This document shows positions 32,848-45,027 of a DNA stretch of 64,000 nt, one piece after another. Source of the DNA: Symbiodinium kawagutii (lineage: Eukaryota > Sar > Dinophyceae > Suessiales > Symbiodiniaceae); assembly GCA_009767595.1 (NCBI GenBank), contig VSDK01018023.1:756352-820351 (forward strand), given 5' to 3'. Each line of letters opens with the position of its first letter. Position 1 is the first letter of the stretch. A program made the position numbers and the translations under genes. The notes beneath the pieces are model-generated. The model had not been told where the DNA came from, made no database searches, and saw nothing but the letters and a program-made list of their open reading frames with translations.

Positions 32848-32869
32848 CTTCTTCTATGTGGCATGTTGA

Positions 32870-34478
32870 AGCAGTTGCGGTGTTTATGACTGAATTTTCG
32901 GACTTCTTGAGCCAGATGTTGGCAGATCTATATAGTTGTGAAATGTGCTAATTTGCGCAGGCCTGCCCTACTATCGCCAAAGAAGCCTTGATGACGGATG
33001 CTCGCCAGCGGTAGCTGCCTGTTGACGATATTGACGTGAACCTGCGCAAATTCAGAAGTCTTGCAAATAAATGGCCCCAGGCCAAGCTGCCTCAAATTGA
33101 TGGGAGCTGCTTGAGCAAGACTGGGTTGGTTTGGGCCTTCAACAGGCCAGGTGATTGATGATGTTGCCGTGATGAAGCTGCAATGCGGGATGGACATCGA
33201 TGTGTAAATAGAGAGCGGGCAGCTTTTTTCAGGGGAACAAGTTCGAGAATTGGGAACACTGTGATTCAGCACCATCAAACAACGAGCAGTTCAAGCACGG
33301 AACAAACAGTTTGAACCTCCAATCCAACATTGGATTGGGGACTGGTTTCCTTTTGTGATAGACCTTGGGAGATTCGATTTGCTTGATCGAGTGGAGGGTA
33401 GCTAAAGGCAATGATGCAGACGCGTGTGCAGCTACCCCTGGCATAATCATCTCTGGGAACTCGATGTTGAATTGAACACCCCATCAAAAGAGTGGTCTCC
33501 ACAGCCACCAACAAAGCCACAAAGGCAGTGACAACGAAGCGACTGTTGTTTGAAGTGAGTTTAGCAACATTTCCTCGACCGGTTGATGGGGCAATATTGA
33601 GGACATCCCCTTCCAAGTTTACCTGATGCCCTGCACCCCCCCTGATGGTCATCAGACGCCGAGGATTGGGAGCAGTTGCTGTCAAGGTTTCAGCAGCTGG
33701 AACGGTTGCTTGAAGCAGAAACGACCATCACTGACCACTGGCTGAACCATAATTAACCATGGCTTTAACCATCATTAGCCATCAGCGGCCATTGGTTTCA
33801 CCGACTTGCAACCACCAAATTTAGCCGCCATGTGCACTGAAAGCGGGTGATTTCTCAAATTGGACAAAACCAGATGTGTGCAGCGGCTGTGATATTGCAG
33901 CTGAGTCGTTGGCAGTGGGCAATCCTACTTGAAATGGCTGGTTGTCCTGCGCACAAAAAGGAAAAGTGGCGACTTGGGACACTTGTCCACGAAGAAAAAT
34001 CAGGTCATTCTATCGTTGCCGAATTTGCATAATAATGTGTTTATGTGCTTGTGTTTGTGCATTTGTTTGCTTGACCCGCAATTCAACCACCTCTGTTTGG
34101 ATGGGAAACGCTTGCATGATTTTTGTGGCAATATGGGGGTTGGTTTACTATCTCGGACCTTTTATGCCGGACCTATGGCTAGATGTACAGGCCAACTGGA
34201 GTACTTGTGCTGGGAAAATATTGATGTAAATTTGAATCCATGCATGGTGATGATTTCCACATGGAGATTGGGACGTGTTCTACCCTAGGACTCTGTTTTC
34301 TCATCTCACGTTCTATTTGTCAAGGTGAAGGTTTCCCCAACTCATTCCCATCAAGATATCATTCCCATCACCTGGAAGGCCATCCCGCATCATCCAGCAT
34401 CATCCAACCATCCCAGCCATTCCTTCACCCATTTCGCCATGGCTAATCCGCCCAACCAGGAGGCGGACCATCCGCCAG
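32870..34478. other. Long intron
   Basis: No exon seen between the phase-matched exons ending at 32148 and starting at 34479. Several 60-140 codon frames occur on both strands but lack GC3 bias and good splice borders. Confidence 0.35.
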
Positions 34479-34589
34479 GGCGCCCCCAGGCTCCACCTGG
34501 ACGGGTTCTCCATGACTCGTCCACAGCTCCTGCAGCGCCTGGCTGATGCCCTGAGGGCCTCGCAGTTCACCAGCGCCCTGGCGCCGTTT
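34479..34589 (+). CDS. LRR protein, exon 5
   Basis: Reads GAPRLHLDGFSMTRPQLLQR, LADALRASQFTSALAPF. The L.L.GF.....QLLQRLADAL pattern is an LRR strand-turn-helix. The start GCCAG|GGC is chosen for phase 0 with 32148. The frame runs on to a TGA at 34620, so a terminal exon is the alternative to the assumed donor TTT|GTGCCA. Confidence 0.6.
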
Positions 34590-35199
34590 GTGCCAGGGGG
34601 CGGCTGGGGGCATGAGCTGTGATAGGTGCAGGTGGCAGCGGAGGAAGGAGGAGCATGTGAATGTTAAGTCAAAATTTAAATGATGTTACTTTCTTTAAAT
34701 AGCTTCTGATCAGTCTCGGTTTCTAGGTGCAAATAATTGATGTGTGTTTTCTTAAAACTGATTGTGTCATTTTCTGGTTCTTAGCAAACTTTCCCGCTCT
34801 CAACCATCGAGAGCGACAGGCTGTGAGTTTGGGTGATTGGTGCAGGTAAGGATCCGCATTGATGATATTGATGTCCGCAGTATCGTGATCAGCCAACTTC
34901 TGGGACAGTGTGGTGGTACAGCTTGGGGACCCCAAATGGCAACTGCCACAATGTTGATGGGTCCCCGCGAAGTTCCTGTCAGCATCCTTCAGCTGTTTCC
35001 TTTGAGGTTTCCCATGGTTTTTGCGATCATTTGCCACCTAGAAACCCTGCAAACTTTACCTTTTTGCATCCTGATGATTTTTGATATTGGTTTCAGGCTC
35101 CCTGGAAGGCAATGGTGCCCAAATATGCATGGTGAATTAAAGCCCAACCGTTTGCCCATGAACATTCACAACAAATGCTGACACCACTGAAGATCAAAA

Positions 35200-35690
35200 C
35201 CAAATATACATCTGAATCAGTTCAACATCAATCAACGATATCAACCAGCTTATTAACCATCAATTCACCTTTCATCAACCATCAAATTGCCATGAGTAGC
35301 GATCACCGGCGCCACTCTTTAATCATCAATCACAATCATGAACTATGCTTGGCCATCGGTCACCAGCTTCTCAACCATCATTCACATCAAGCAACCATCA
35401 ATCAGCCATACCAGCCTACTAACCATCAAGTAGCGATTATGAATTATTGCTTGCCTTATTACAAATCATCAGTAATTCATTAGTGGATTAGTTGGTGATG
35501 CTAATTCTTAGTATCATCACCAAGAATTCTTAGTAATAATAATTCATTCGTGGATTAGTTGATGATTAGTTGGTGATCTTAGTTGATGATTAGTAACCAT
35601 CATTATTACTAACTAATCATCATTACTAACCATGGTTATTATTGCTAACCATCATTAGTTAGTACTAACCATCATGCGCCACCATGGTGC
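35200..35690. repeat. ACCATCA/TTAGT word-rich intron text
   Basis: Dense short near-repeats such as ACTAACCATCATTATTACTA and TTAGTTGATGATTAGT, in both orientations. No fixed period. Representative of the intron text of the whole window. Confidence 0.6.
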
Positions 35691-35741
35691 AGTACTTCAC
35701 CGTAGCTTCCCCCAGTGGCCGGTGACCCGACACCTTGCGAG

Positions 35742-35832
35742 TGCCGAGGCTTGACCCTGATCGATTGCCCCTGGGCAGGCGACGTGCGCTCGGTGGCGCG
35801 AGCCATTGGAAGGAGCCGGGCCTTGAGCCCTG
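35742..35832 (+). CDS. LRR protein, exon 6
   Basis: Reads CRGLTLIDCPWAGDVRSVAR then AIGRSRALSP. L.LIDCPW......VARAI fits an LRR unit. Start TTGCGAG|TGC keeps phase 0. Donor CCTG|GTGGCA; its phase does not fit 36313, so this border or the next is uncertain. Confidence 0.55.
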
Positions 35833-36312
35833 GTGGCAGCGCCCGCGGTGGGGCGAGTTCGCTGGTAGAAATGGGCCCCATGGAAAGGTGGCCCAGGTTG
35901 TGGATGGATCCAGCTGGTGAGGATGGATAGTAACCAGCTAGTTGTGGAACTGGTCAGCTGATGTCGGATAGTTTGGCGAATCAACCAGCGGAGTTTGGTG
36001 ATCAACCAGCTGGTGGCAGCTGGGTGCAGATTGCGCCCATGAAAATTGCTATGTTGGCATGGTTGGGTGTTGCTGGCTTGGGGCCACTAGCTCACGCTTT
36101 GCTTCCAACTGACCTCGTGCGATGGACAGAGGGAGTGTTACCGTTTGAACTTCACTTAACTTCACTGATACATAATAGTTGATGAAATCTCATTGCTTGA
36201 GCGACTTATCATGAGTAACCATGCACAACTTGAACAAGATCATCCTTTTTCAGATGTTTTACCCATCAGCCAGGTGAACTCACCAGGAGGGGATAGCTGT
36301 GACACCACTGAG

Positions 36313-36415
36313 GACGGAGTTGGAATTGTCCTCGCTGCCCGTGCCGGATGACTGGCCGCTGGGTGAAGCCATCCTGAATCTCACGGGTTTGAAGAGACTC
36401 GGCGGCACAAGGGCA
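36313..36415 (+). CDS. LRR protein, further exon
   Basis: Reads TELELSSLPVPDDWPLGEAI, LNLTGLKRLGGTRA. TELELSSLPV followed by LNLTGLKRL is LRR-like. Acceptor ACTGAG|G; donor GGGCA|GTTGAA or a GC donor three bases earlier. Confidence 0.55.
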
Positions 36416-37074
36416 GTTGAAGGGGGAACCAGTCGCGTTGAAATGGGTATGACTTCATCACCAGCACGCACAAGCATATATGTAGGCCTAGCAGGGTTGA
36501 TATCAGTTTCATCATGAGCTTTGAGATGATTTTGTGGCTTTGTGATATTTGTTGTGGCTGAATTTGAGTGGAAAGCAAATTTGGCGCTTCAACCTTCAAT
36601 TGCCATTAAGCATCATTAATCACCACCCACCACCACTAGCCACTCTTGAATTGTAATCAAAGTAATTCGTTGTGACTCACCATCATGAACCACCTAGCCG
36701 CGAAATCAATCACCACTAGCCGGTTGTAGCCGCGATATAAACCTGGCGTCAAGCACCATCGGCCACCACAAGCCATCATCAAACCATCATGAAACCATCA
36801 TTGATCAATCATCACTCGCAAACTTTCAATAACCAACTTAATTATTAACCACTATTGAACTCCTTTTAGTCAACCACCGAGTCATGAATGCACATCAAAC
36901 ATTAGCAAGCACTAATTATATCATCACAATTAACCTCCTTGAATCATCATTAACCCTCCTTACCCACCACCTTGCCCAGCAACTCAAGCGTCAAATACCC
37001 ATCTCCTCAACCAGCTTCTTAACCACCAACCACATCGGTCACCAGCCATGCACCCCCAGCAGCTGCTCCACCAG

Positions 37075-37175
37075 GAAGCTCACCTACTCCTTGGGCAACC
37101 CCACGGTGGCCCGAGACCTTTTGCAGCGCCTGGCGCAGCGTCCTGTGACGAGTCTGGAGGTCTTCTCGTTGGAGG
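37075..37175 (+). CDS. LRR protein, further exon
   Basis: Reads KLTYSLGNPTVARDLLQRLA, QRPVTSLEVFSLEG. Helix ARDLLQRLAQRP then strand TSLEVFSLEG, as in LRRs. Acceptor CCACCAG|G, donor GGAGG|GTGATC. Confidence 0.6.
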
Positions 37176-37549
37176 GTGATCAACTAGGAGCGCTGGGGGA
37201 GCCGGTGATGAAGGCATCCAGAGAAATAGATGGTTCATAGATGGTTTTAACAAAGGATTAACAATTAATAAGGGTGGCCATCCATTAACCTTTTTAGATG
37301 TGTTAAGCCCTTATTAACCATTGACCGGTTGATGGTTTGAATGTGTAAACAAACTTGGTTTTTAGATATGTAAAAGATATAAAGATTGTAGAAAACTTAA
37401 TCAGGTGAATCATAAGTCAGAGTCAATATTTATTTTATAAGGTGATTCATGAAATTTGGAAGGTTGATTTAATATGGGTTTATTCACCCTTTATTAAGCC
37501 CTTACTTCACGAACTCCTCTTGCCGGCGGCCATTCCTTTGAAGGGGTCA

Positions 37550-37642
37550 AATTTCTCAGATTAGGGAAGCCCGAAAAATGGCTGGCTTATTACATGCTTA
37601 CTAAAGGATGATAGCTAGGGGTATCCCATTTTAAGAAACCAC
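37550..37642. mobile_element. MITE-A copy 7
   Basis: ATTTCTCAGATTAGGG at the left, CCCATTTTAAGAAACCACC at the right, with the shared core word AAAATGGCTGG.TTATTA. Confidence 0.5.
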
Positions 37643-38593
37643 CAAACAGATGCTGAAGAAGCCCTTACTCATGAATCCTCATTTAGCTGGCGGATGCACC
37701 TCTGAGGAAGGGCACCTGCTGCCCTCAGATTTGCTTTGCTAAGTCATGCCACATTGCTTTCGAAAGCCGCGGAAGGACCAGAGGCAGCTCCTTTACTTTC
37801 GAAGCTCCTGCCAGAATTGTGCCCTGGGATTTGCTAAGACAAGGTTTTGGTTGCAATTGGTGGAAACCTGAAGCAGCAAGTAGGTGAAAATGATTTTGGG
37901 ACGCCCCTGCAAACAAGTATCTAAAGAGGATAGGCTGTCTCAATCCGTTTCGGAATGTTTTTGACCTGGAGTTTTGTTGGGTTGGTGGCAAACTCTAGAA
38001 AATTGGAAGAGGACACTGGACACCGTGCTGATCTCTAACAATGAGGTCATCCATCAATGATTTTGCACACCAAATCCGCGGTTTCAAGCTTCTACCTACA
38101 CAGGTACTTTCTAGGATTTCTGAGGCATTTGCCGCACAGCGAGCATCCGGACAAACATGCCAAGATGAATAAGTCAAGGAAAAACCGGAGAAGAAAGACA
38201 AAGAGCTGCCCATACACATTGTTAAATTGTAGCCCAGATCAATGCTAAACATACAAATTTGCATGGTGGTTTGGCTGTCCATCATTTCTGGCTGCATCAA
38301 TATTGCACCGCTATATCCACAAATGGTTCACCCCCAAATCATGGGCGGTCCTCCTACCACAATCATTTCGCGGCAGCTACAAGAAACCATTGGCGCCACC
38401 CACCAAGGTGACTCTATCAATTGTACATGTGCTAACCATCATCAACCATCCATCCAATTCAACACCTACAGACACCAAAGCATCAACCAGTAGCGTTGCT
38501 GAAGCCACGGTCCCCCCACCAAGGGCCCCGGGGCCCTTGGTGCCGTTGGAGGTGCCCATCCCCAAGCCACGGAACCCAAGGGGACCCCACCAG

Positions 38594-38687
38594 GCCCAAG
38601 TTGCGTGAGCTTCGCTTGGCCAGCAACCACTTGGACGACAGCTGCGCCAGCACGTTCATTCAGACCTTTTCGAAGCTCACAGATCTG
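38594..38687 (+). CDS. LRR protein, canonical repeat exon
   Basis: Reads PKLRELRLASNHLDDSCAST, FIQTFSKLTDL. LRELRLASNHLDD is a textbook LxxLxLxxNxLxD strand of an LRR. Acceptor CCACCAG|G, donor GATCTG|GTGCCG. Ends in phase 0, matching 39350. Confidence 0.75.
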
Positions 38688-38787
38688 GTGCCGCAGCTGC
38701 AGCTCCCAGGGATGTAACCATCCTGGTGGGTGGGAGGAAGGGAGGCCAGGAGCCCGGGGGTATCCAATGCTAACCCTTTCATAGGGA

Positions 38788-38833
38788 NNNNNNNNNNNNN
38801 NNNNNNNNNNNNNNNNNNNNNNNNNNNNNNNNN
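38788..38833. other. Assembly gap (46 N)
   Basis: Run of N inside the intron between two LRR exons. Confidence 1.
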
Positions 38834-39349
38834 ATGCCCTGACAAATGTGCCTGGCTGCCATTGTCGAACAAGCATTGCTTTAGGTCCGTGACTATACCA
38901 GGTAGTTATCCCACACAACCTAGCCATGCCTCGACTTGTGATCACCCATCACCAATGATTCAGATCATCAACGCAACCGCACCAGTCAGCATCAGCCTGC
39001 TACCACAACAACATCTAACAACTACATCGATCTTTTGTTGCAATTGACAGTGATTGTGGGATACTTGTCAGCATAGGAGTTTTTCAATAGCTATTTCATC
39101 ATCGGAGGCCAAACTCTGATGTGACAATAGTGTTTGTTAAGCATCGTTTCTTAAGATTTAGAAATTCTTTAGTTTCATTCGAGATGCATATGCACTGTCT
39201 AGTATAGTTTCTTTCGAGATCTGGATCTATATACATGTTTGGTCACTTTTCATCTGTTTTTCACATGTATGCACCTCAGAAATCTGTACAAATCCATCAA
39301 CTCTGTCAAGCCTCAAGGCCCAGCACATGGGCCCCTCCCCCGCCCCCAG

Positions 39350-39544
39350 GCCTTTGTGGACGTGGGCCGCAACAACTTCACGGCCGCCACCGAGCAGCGG
39401 ATCTCCCAGGCGGCCCGGGCCAGCCACGTGGCCCACCGGGACCCGCTGGGGCGGGCGACCACGGGGACCCTGCGGAAGCCGCCGGGCTTCGCCATGCGGA
39501 AGCTGCCGGGCCACTGGGCTGCAGCTGATGGGGATCCACATGTG
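39350..39544 (+). CDS. LRR protein, last recognised exon
   Basis: Reads AFVDVGRNNFTAATEQRISQ, AARASHVAHRDPLGR, then a basic Pro/Gly-rich tail (KPPGFAMRKLPGHW). FVDVGRNNFT continues the LRR pattern directly from 38687. Very GC-rich. The 3' border is uncertain; if no donor is used the frame stops at 39614. Confidence 0.7.
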
Positions 39545-39800
39545 GTTATGACCTGGGGATACCTGGGGTTTATGATGTTTATGGTGGGATTTGTTAGGTT
39601 ATCAGGGGTGAATTGAAATGGGTATTTAGTTTATCGTGTTTTTTAGTTTTGTATCGTTCATCATGTGGAAGTGTGGGTTTGTCTATCACTGGTGGTACAG
39701 TACCTATACATCCAGGCGATATGAAGCTGGTGAAGTCACTGGTGGGCTGAACTGTTGCTCTCAGTTGGACCACAAGCTGCTAGCCTCTGGCTAGCCGTCT

Positions 39801-39831
39801 CGAGACGGCGATGGAGAGAGAAAGAGAGAGA
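39801..39831 (+). repeat. GGCGATGGAGAGAGAG repeat, copy 1
   Basis: GAGACGGCGATGGAGAGAG then a (GA) tract. The unique GGCGATG prefix before the GA tract recurs at 60204 and 63145, with a variant at 59097. Confidence 0.6.
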
Positions 39832-40527
39832 CTATCCAACTTGATATCCATTGATTTTGGGCAACACCAGTTTTGGGAGTACAATGAGGTACACATGAAT
39901 ACACCATTACACCATTTTTGGACAAATCAATTTGAACTTTTGCGAACGAAAAATTGGTTATAGTGGGCAGGTGAAGTTGATCGATCGTGGTCAGATGTGT
40001 TTTTGTTTTTATGCGTGTTCTTTTAAAATGTGCCTGAGGGGCCGGAAGCCTGAATCTTATATAAATGTGGGTGTGTGGGTGTGTGTTGGACGTGAGTTTG
40101 TTTTTGGCTTTTGGTTTCTTCGTTGCGGTCAGAAACAACATTTTAATTCAAAGGGCCGGGGTGCGCCATTAGCGCGGAGACAGTTCAAGTGGATTGCCGG
40201 GTGCTGCTATTAAGGTGCATATATTTCATCGGATATATCATTTGTTCGTGATGTTCTTTATCATTAGTTTTCAAATCCATGGCCACTGGTGGCCCAGTGT
40301 TTGTTCCCACTGAGTCCTGAGTCCTGACTTCATCATTGATCTTACGACAGAGTCACTCTTCAAATCGAGTGCTATTTGCCATGGTTCCAGCAGTGGTTCT
40401 CCAAATCCAGTGAGTCAGGTGATACAGTGGCAGGTGGAGGGACACCACTGGAAGCATCATCCACTGCCATGGCATCACCATGGTGTCCATCCCACTGCCA
40501 CCATGGCATGGGGGAACCACCTCAAAG

Positions 40528-40610
40528 ATGGCGTTCGAACGCAGCTGGGGACCTCGCTTCAGCTGAGGTCGAGCCGCTGAGATGCCCTGAGAGCCCTGGA
40601 CAGTTGGCAG
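40528..40610 (+). CDS. Possible exon upstream of gene 41307-44470
   Basis: Reads WRSNAAGDLASAEVEPLRCP then ESPGQLA. Acceptor CCTCAAAG, donor GGCAG|GTGGGT. The phase does not fit 41307 directly. Confidence 0.35.
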
Positions 40611-40656
40611 GTGGGTTGATACTGAGTGGTAGTGGTGAACCATTTATATAGTATTC

Positions 40657-40740
40657 ACACACACACATATATATATATACATATTTGTTTATTTATTTCT
40701 ATTTCTATTTAAATATAAATGTATATATATATATATATAG
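40657..40740. repeat. AC/AT-rich simple repeat
   Basis: (CA)n followed by interrupted (AT)n tracts. Confidence 0.9.
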
Positions 40741-41306
40741 TAGATGATAATGATGGATAAGGGATGATTATAATGAGCAACGCTTAGCAACCACAAAGCA
40801 GACAACTCATTGAACATCAATGTGCCTGGTTGTTGATCATTATCATTCTGAATTGGCACGTTAAACACTGAGCTGCTTAGCAGTCGGTTCAGCCGACCAT
40901 TTCTTAAGGTGAAGTCAATCGCTAGCGGCGAATTGATGCCATCGCATCGATTGGGGTGATGTACCGGAGGCTTGAGCAGTTTTGGAGCCCATTTGCAGAG
41001 AAGATGCAAGTCAATATGTGCAAAACGTTCCATGAACCCATCATTTTCAGACACTGAGGAGGAGGTGATGAAGTGAGTGCACTGATCAGGCGCTGAGACA
41101 AGCCAGCTGCTGTTTTTTATTCAACTCGGCGGCACGACCGGCTCATGACAGAACGGTGACTTTGTGGCGGACAGAAAAGACGTGGTGTGTGTTTAGCATG
41201 GTTGCCGCGGAGATTCTTAACTGACAGTCAGAACTGGCCTAACAAGCACATGCTTGGGTCCAAACAATTTCTCCAGAAAGCTTCAATACTTCAGTGTTCA
41301 CAGCAG

Positions 41307-41412
41307 CTGCAAGCCTTCAATGACAACACACGGATCGCTTGGTGTTGCGAGGCTGGCCCGGAGCTGTTTTTGGTCGCGGCCCCTCTTGACAGAGCCTTTG
41401 CTGAGAGTCAAG
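41307..41412 (+). CDS. Unrecognised gene, exon i
   Basis: First of four phase-matched exons (41307, 42344, 43036, 44294) ending in a stop at 44470. Reads LQAFNDNTRIAWCCEAGPEL then FLVAAPLDRAFAESQ. Acceptor CACAGCAG|CTG, donor TCAAG|GTGCGG. Another open frame exists but is out of phase with the following exons. No family recognised. Confidence 0.45.
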
Positions 41413-42343
41413 GTGCGGCACTGGGACATGCACCGGTTGATAGTTTTTAAAAAAAAATAGAAAAATAGTTTTTGTCAGTCATGATGTCAACCATGCAATT
41501 CCATTTTTATGTCACTTGATTCATAATGGCAACTGGTTGAGTCATAGCCAGTTCCAAGCATTTGTGAATTGCATGGAACATCTACCATCACTGCCATGCT
41601 TGACTTGGCAATGACAATCATTAAGCTAAGGAAACGCTATCAAAAAACAGTACCAGTGTCAATGAAACAACGGCTACCATTGACACCCATGTTGACAGAG
41701 TTACTTGATGGCACACATGTTGAATAATTTCATTTATGTCAAACATGATTTTCAACATATACCACGAATGGATCGTACAGTAGTATAATCGCGAACTTTA
41801 CCAACGATGCAAAGGAACCAAAACCATCAATGCTAACACCAAACTCAACGTTGGCGACAATAATGCAAATCAATAATGATTAACCATGAATATCCGTCGG
41901 CGTTAGCATCAACAAACATCCTCATTGGATTGATACCATGCCATGAGTGACATGCGTGATTGATGGTGTTTCCGCACCATTATCAGCCATGAAAGAACCC
42001 ATCAAACCATGGTTGACTATGGCATGGAAATAATGCATACACCAGCGTTGGCCCCCAATGCTCCCTAAGAAAGATCTTCACCACCGCTAGCCTGACAGGC
42101 CCAATATTCACCCACCGGTACAATATTACAGTAATCACTCATTAACGAATCAATTCACCAATCAATTAACCTCTCACACACACACACACTAATCATTCAG
42201 CAATCATTCACCATCCAATGGACCAATCATGAACCTTTACGCAATCACCCGCCAATCATTTGCCAACCATTGAACCAACCATGAACCTGCCACGAGTAAA
42301 CCCATGATTGGTTACTCCCAACGCCGCAGCTCACCGGCTCCAG
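41413..42343. other. Intron
   Basis: 930 bp of AT-rich text with many CAT/ATG words. Nothing else seen. Confidence 0.4.
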
Positions 42344-42423
42344 GCACTGACCAGCGAGGCAAGGACGATGTGTGGCTGGTAACAGCTGAATCTGACGGTG
42401 GTGACTGTGGTTGGGTCCGGCAG
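42344..42423 (+). CDS. Unrecognised gene, exon ii
   Basis: Reads TDQRGKDDVWLVTAESDGGD then CGWVRQ. Acceptor CGGCTCCAG|GC, donor CGGCAG|GTACAA. In phase with both neighbours. Confidence 0.5.
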
Positions 42424-43035
42424 GTACAAGGTGGGGCCCCCTTAGTCATAAGTTGGTTAAAATTATATAGATTTGCCCAAAGTGGCAGCTACCATGGGTT
42501 TGATTTGCCCAAAGTGGCAGTTACCCTGCACCAGCCCAGCTAAGTTGCGGAGGCCACCTTGCACTAACGAGAGATACATAGTCACATAGTCATAAATTCA
42601 TAATTTTTCAGGATGAGGCTATTTTTATTGGTAAAGACCCATTTGGAATGAATGTGTTTTCCTATTGATTTTCAATTGCCGCAAGTAAAAATGCAATGCC
42701 ACATCAAACAAGAAATGACAAAAATCCGGAATTCCACGCCTATTTCTATTGGGGGAACTTTAGTAGTAGGGGAAGGGACTAGTATGATGGCCATAGCTGA
42801 ACGTTTGTGACCACAACAAAAAAATCAGCCATCATTAGCCATCATTAGCCATCATTAACGATTAATATCGATTATACAACCATCATGAACTCAAACACCT
42901 AAATCAGTTGTTAACATGTAAAGGAGGTATAAGTACTGGCATCGCAGTCGCCATCACAGCCCCACACCATTTCACATCTCCAACGTGCCGAATTCCCATG
43001 GCAGGTCGGTGCCATGCCCATGCTCTCCTTACCAG

Positions 43036-43128
43036 ATCGTTGTGTACGATTGGCCAATGGCCCCAGATTGCTGGTGTGTGGCCTTGGGGCGCGGATGCAT
43101 GCGCGCCAATGAAATCCAAATAAGCTCA
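43036..43128 (+). CDS. Unrecognised gene, exon iii
   Basis: 31 codons, phase 0 to phase 0. Reads IVVYDWPMAPDCWCVALGRG then CMRANEIQISS. Acceptor CTCCTTACCAG|ATC and consensus donor CTCA|GTAAGT. The Cys/Trp-rich text is unlike intron sequence. Confidence 0.6.
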
Positions 43129-43550
43129 GTAAGTGGTTCAAGGTCCCCCTCGTGATTTCAATCTTTCGAGCACCCTGGCACATAGAATAGCACGGCTGGT
43201 TGTCAACGGTGAGGTTTGAGTGAGAGATCACACACGTTTTCATGATGTGATTTGTAGATAATAGGTGATGCAAATGGAGAACTGCCTAGGCTAGGAGGTG
43301 GTTGGATCCACATCATTTGTTTGGGCATTTTTGAGATCAATTACCGGCTGGTGACAATCAAATTTCTCACTAGTCTGATGTGGAGAACCATGATTTTGAA
43401 AAGGAAACCCATCCAAATATGATTGTCTCACACACCAGGCTGTTAGTTTCACCCTACAGGATAGGTGCTTTCTTGAAAGCTGGTTCTCCCACTGATAGAA
43501 GTCCCACCGTTCCCACAGCTAGTGCTGCTTGATGTGCCTGTAACGGAGCA

Positions 43551-43730
43551 ATGAACCAGACGTCCTCGCAACGACCTCCGCGGAGATTTTGGCTCCAAGC
43601 ATCTGACGACCAGGAACTGGGTACTTGGAACAAACCATATCTTGAAAAGATCCAATTCCAAGATCGAACTAAGCAAGTTTCGATGCAAGCTGAAACAAAT
43701 TTTCATAGGCCACCAGCTAGAGAGGCTTAG
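43551..43730 (+). CDS. Doubtful 59-codon frame
   Basis: ATG to TAG, preceded in frame by TGA. Begins MNQTSSQRPPRRFWLQASDD. Protein-like but inside the intron between phase-matched exons 43128 and 44294, so probably chance. Confidence 0.15.
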   Translation: MNQTSSQRPPRRFWLQASDDQELGTWNKPYLEKIQFQDRTKQVSMQAETNFHRPPAREA

Positions 43731-44293
43731 TTTACCTGTGCTTGGACGACGGGTAACTTACCAGCAACGGAACCAAATTCGTTGGTCATTGAGGGTCCGT
43801 TCCTGGATTGGTAGTCCAGGTCTGTGGGTCAGACCAAGACGCCCACCACACTGCAGATTGGAGTGGGCATGGCGGAGCTCACTGCTGACCAGCAGATCCT
43901 TGCCCAAATACATGCACGTTGGTGAAAAGATTCAATATGTGTTTGATTGCGATGACCTTTTGATGTTGATTCAGCTTATTTCTACTTATTATACTTCCAT
44001 GCAGTATGTTACTCAGGCCTACTCAGGCAATGGAATTAGAGCACACTTGCAGAGACGTGCACGTGTACTCAAATGATTACAGTACATGCGCATGTAACTT
44101 TGTTTATCCATGACATGCCAACTCTACACAACGTGGATTGCAACCTCCCGAGTTCAAGGTATGGAACCTCAGAGGTCAACTGGTAGCTGCAACAATTGTC
44201 CACACATTCCTCGTGTGTTGGCTGAGGATTGATCTGTGTTGATTTGTGCTTAATACGTTTGTTTGGCTGAGGATTGTTGAGCACTTCCGGGAG

Positions 44294-44470
44294 ATCAATG
44301 AGTTGGCTCTCTATGACCATCCTGATAGCATGGCCGATTTGGAGGCAGCAATGGAGGAAGAGGCGCCCGAAATGTGGGAACGTTTGACGGGCATTCTTAA
44401 GCTGGCGAAGCAAATCTTGTCATTGCTGGGCGCTTTGCCGCACGAGGGAGAGACGCAGGACTGCGCATAG
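44294..44470 (+). CDS. Unrecognised gene, terminal exon
   Basis: Reads INELALYDHPDSMADLEAAM, EEEAPEMWERLTGILKLAKQ then ILSLLGALPHEGETQDCA and TAG. Amphipathic and helical, with an acidic first half. Start GGGAG|ATC is chosen for phase 0; an earlier acceptor at 44272 is possible. Ends 557 bp before the TP-repeat gene. Confidence 0.6.
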   Translation: MNELALYDHPDSMADLEAAMEEEAPEMWERLTGILKLAKQILSLLGALPHEGETQDCA

Positions 44471-45027
44471 TGAAGCCATTCAGTACTCCCAGCCACGCTA
44501 TAGAGATGAAACAAATTCCGCAGAAGGTTTGTTGGTTTTTGTTTGTAGGATCCAGTGTGTCATTCCCAAACAATAGCAAGTCAAACAAACGGTTCTTTTC
44601 AATCGGGATGGATAAAAGCTAGAGCATGTGTTGTTTACAGATTTTGTTGCCGAGGTAATAATCTGTTCAGATTGCTTTGCTCTTTGGATCTATTTGGTGT
44701 CAAAGTCAAAATTGTGAAGCCTCAACAAAGTTTTGTTGGTACATTGTGGGTCGATGTGGGCATTAGTAAATATACATAGGTTCAAGCATCGATTTGGCAC
44801 ATGTAGAAGCAGACATGGCGAATTACGGCCACGTTAAACTTTAGCACCACAAGGATTGGATGCTTGGATGACCACAATTCGTCAGACCTGGGGGAACCCA
44901 TCACCTTTATTAAGGACTGCATGTATGCTGGTACAGAGAAGTTGCTCAGGAGCAGCAAGTAAGAGTTGGAGGGTACCTATACCTATTGTGGGGTTGCATT
45001 GCTTGTATCGAAACTTTGTGGTAGCCA

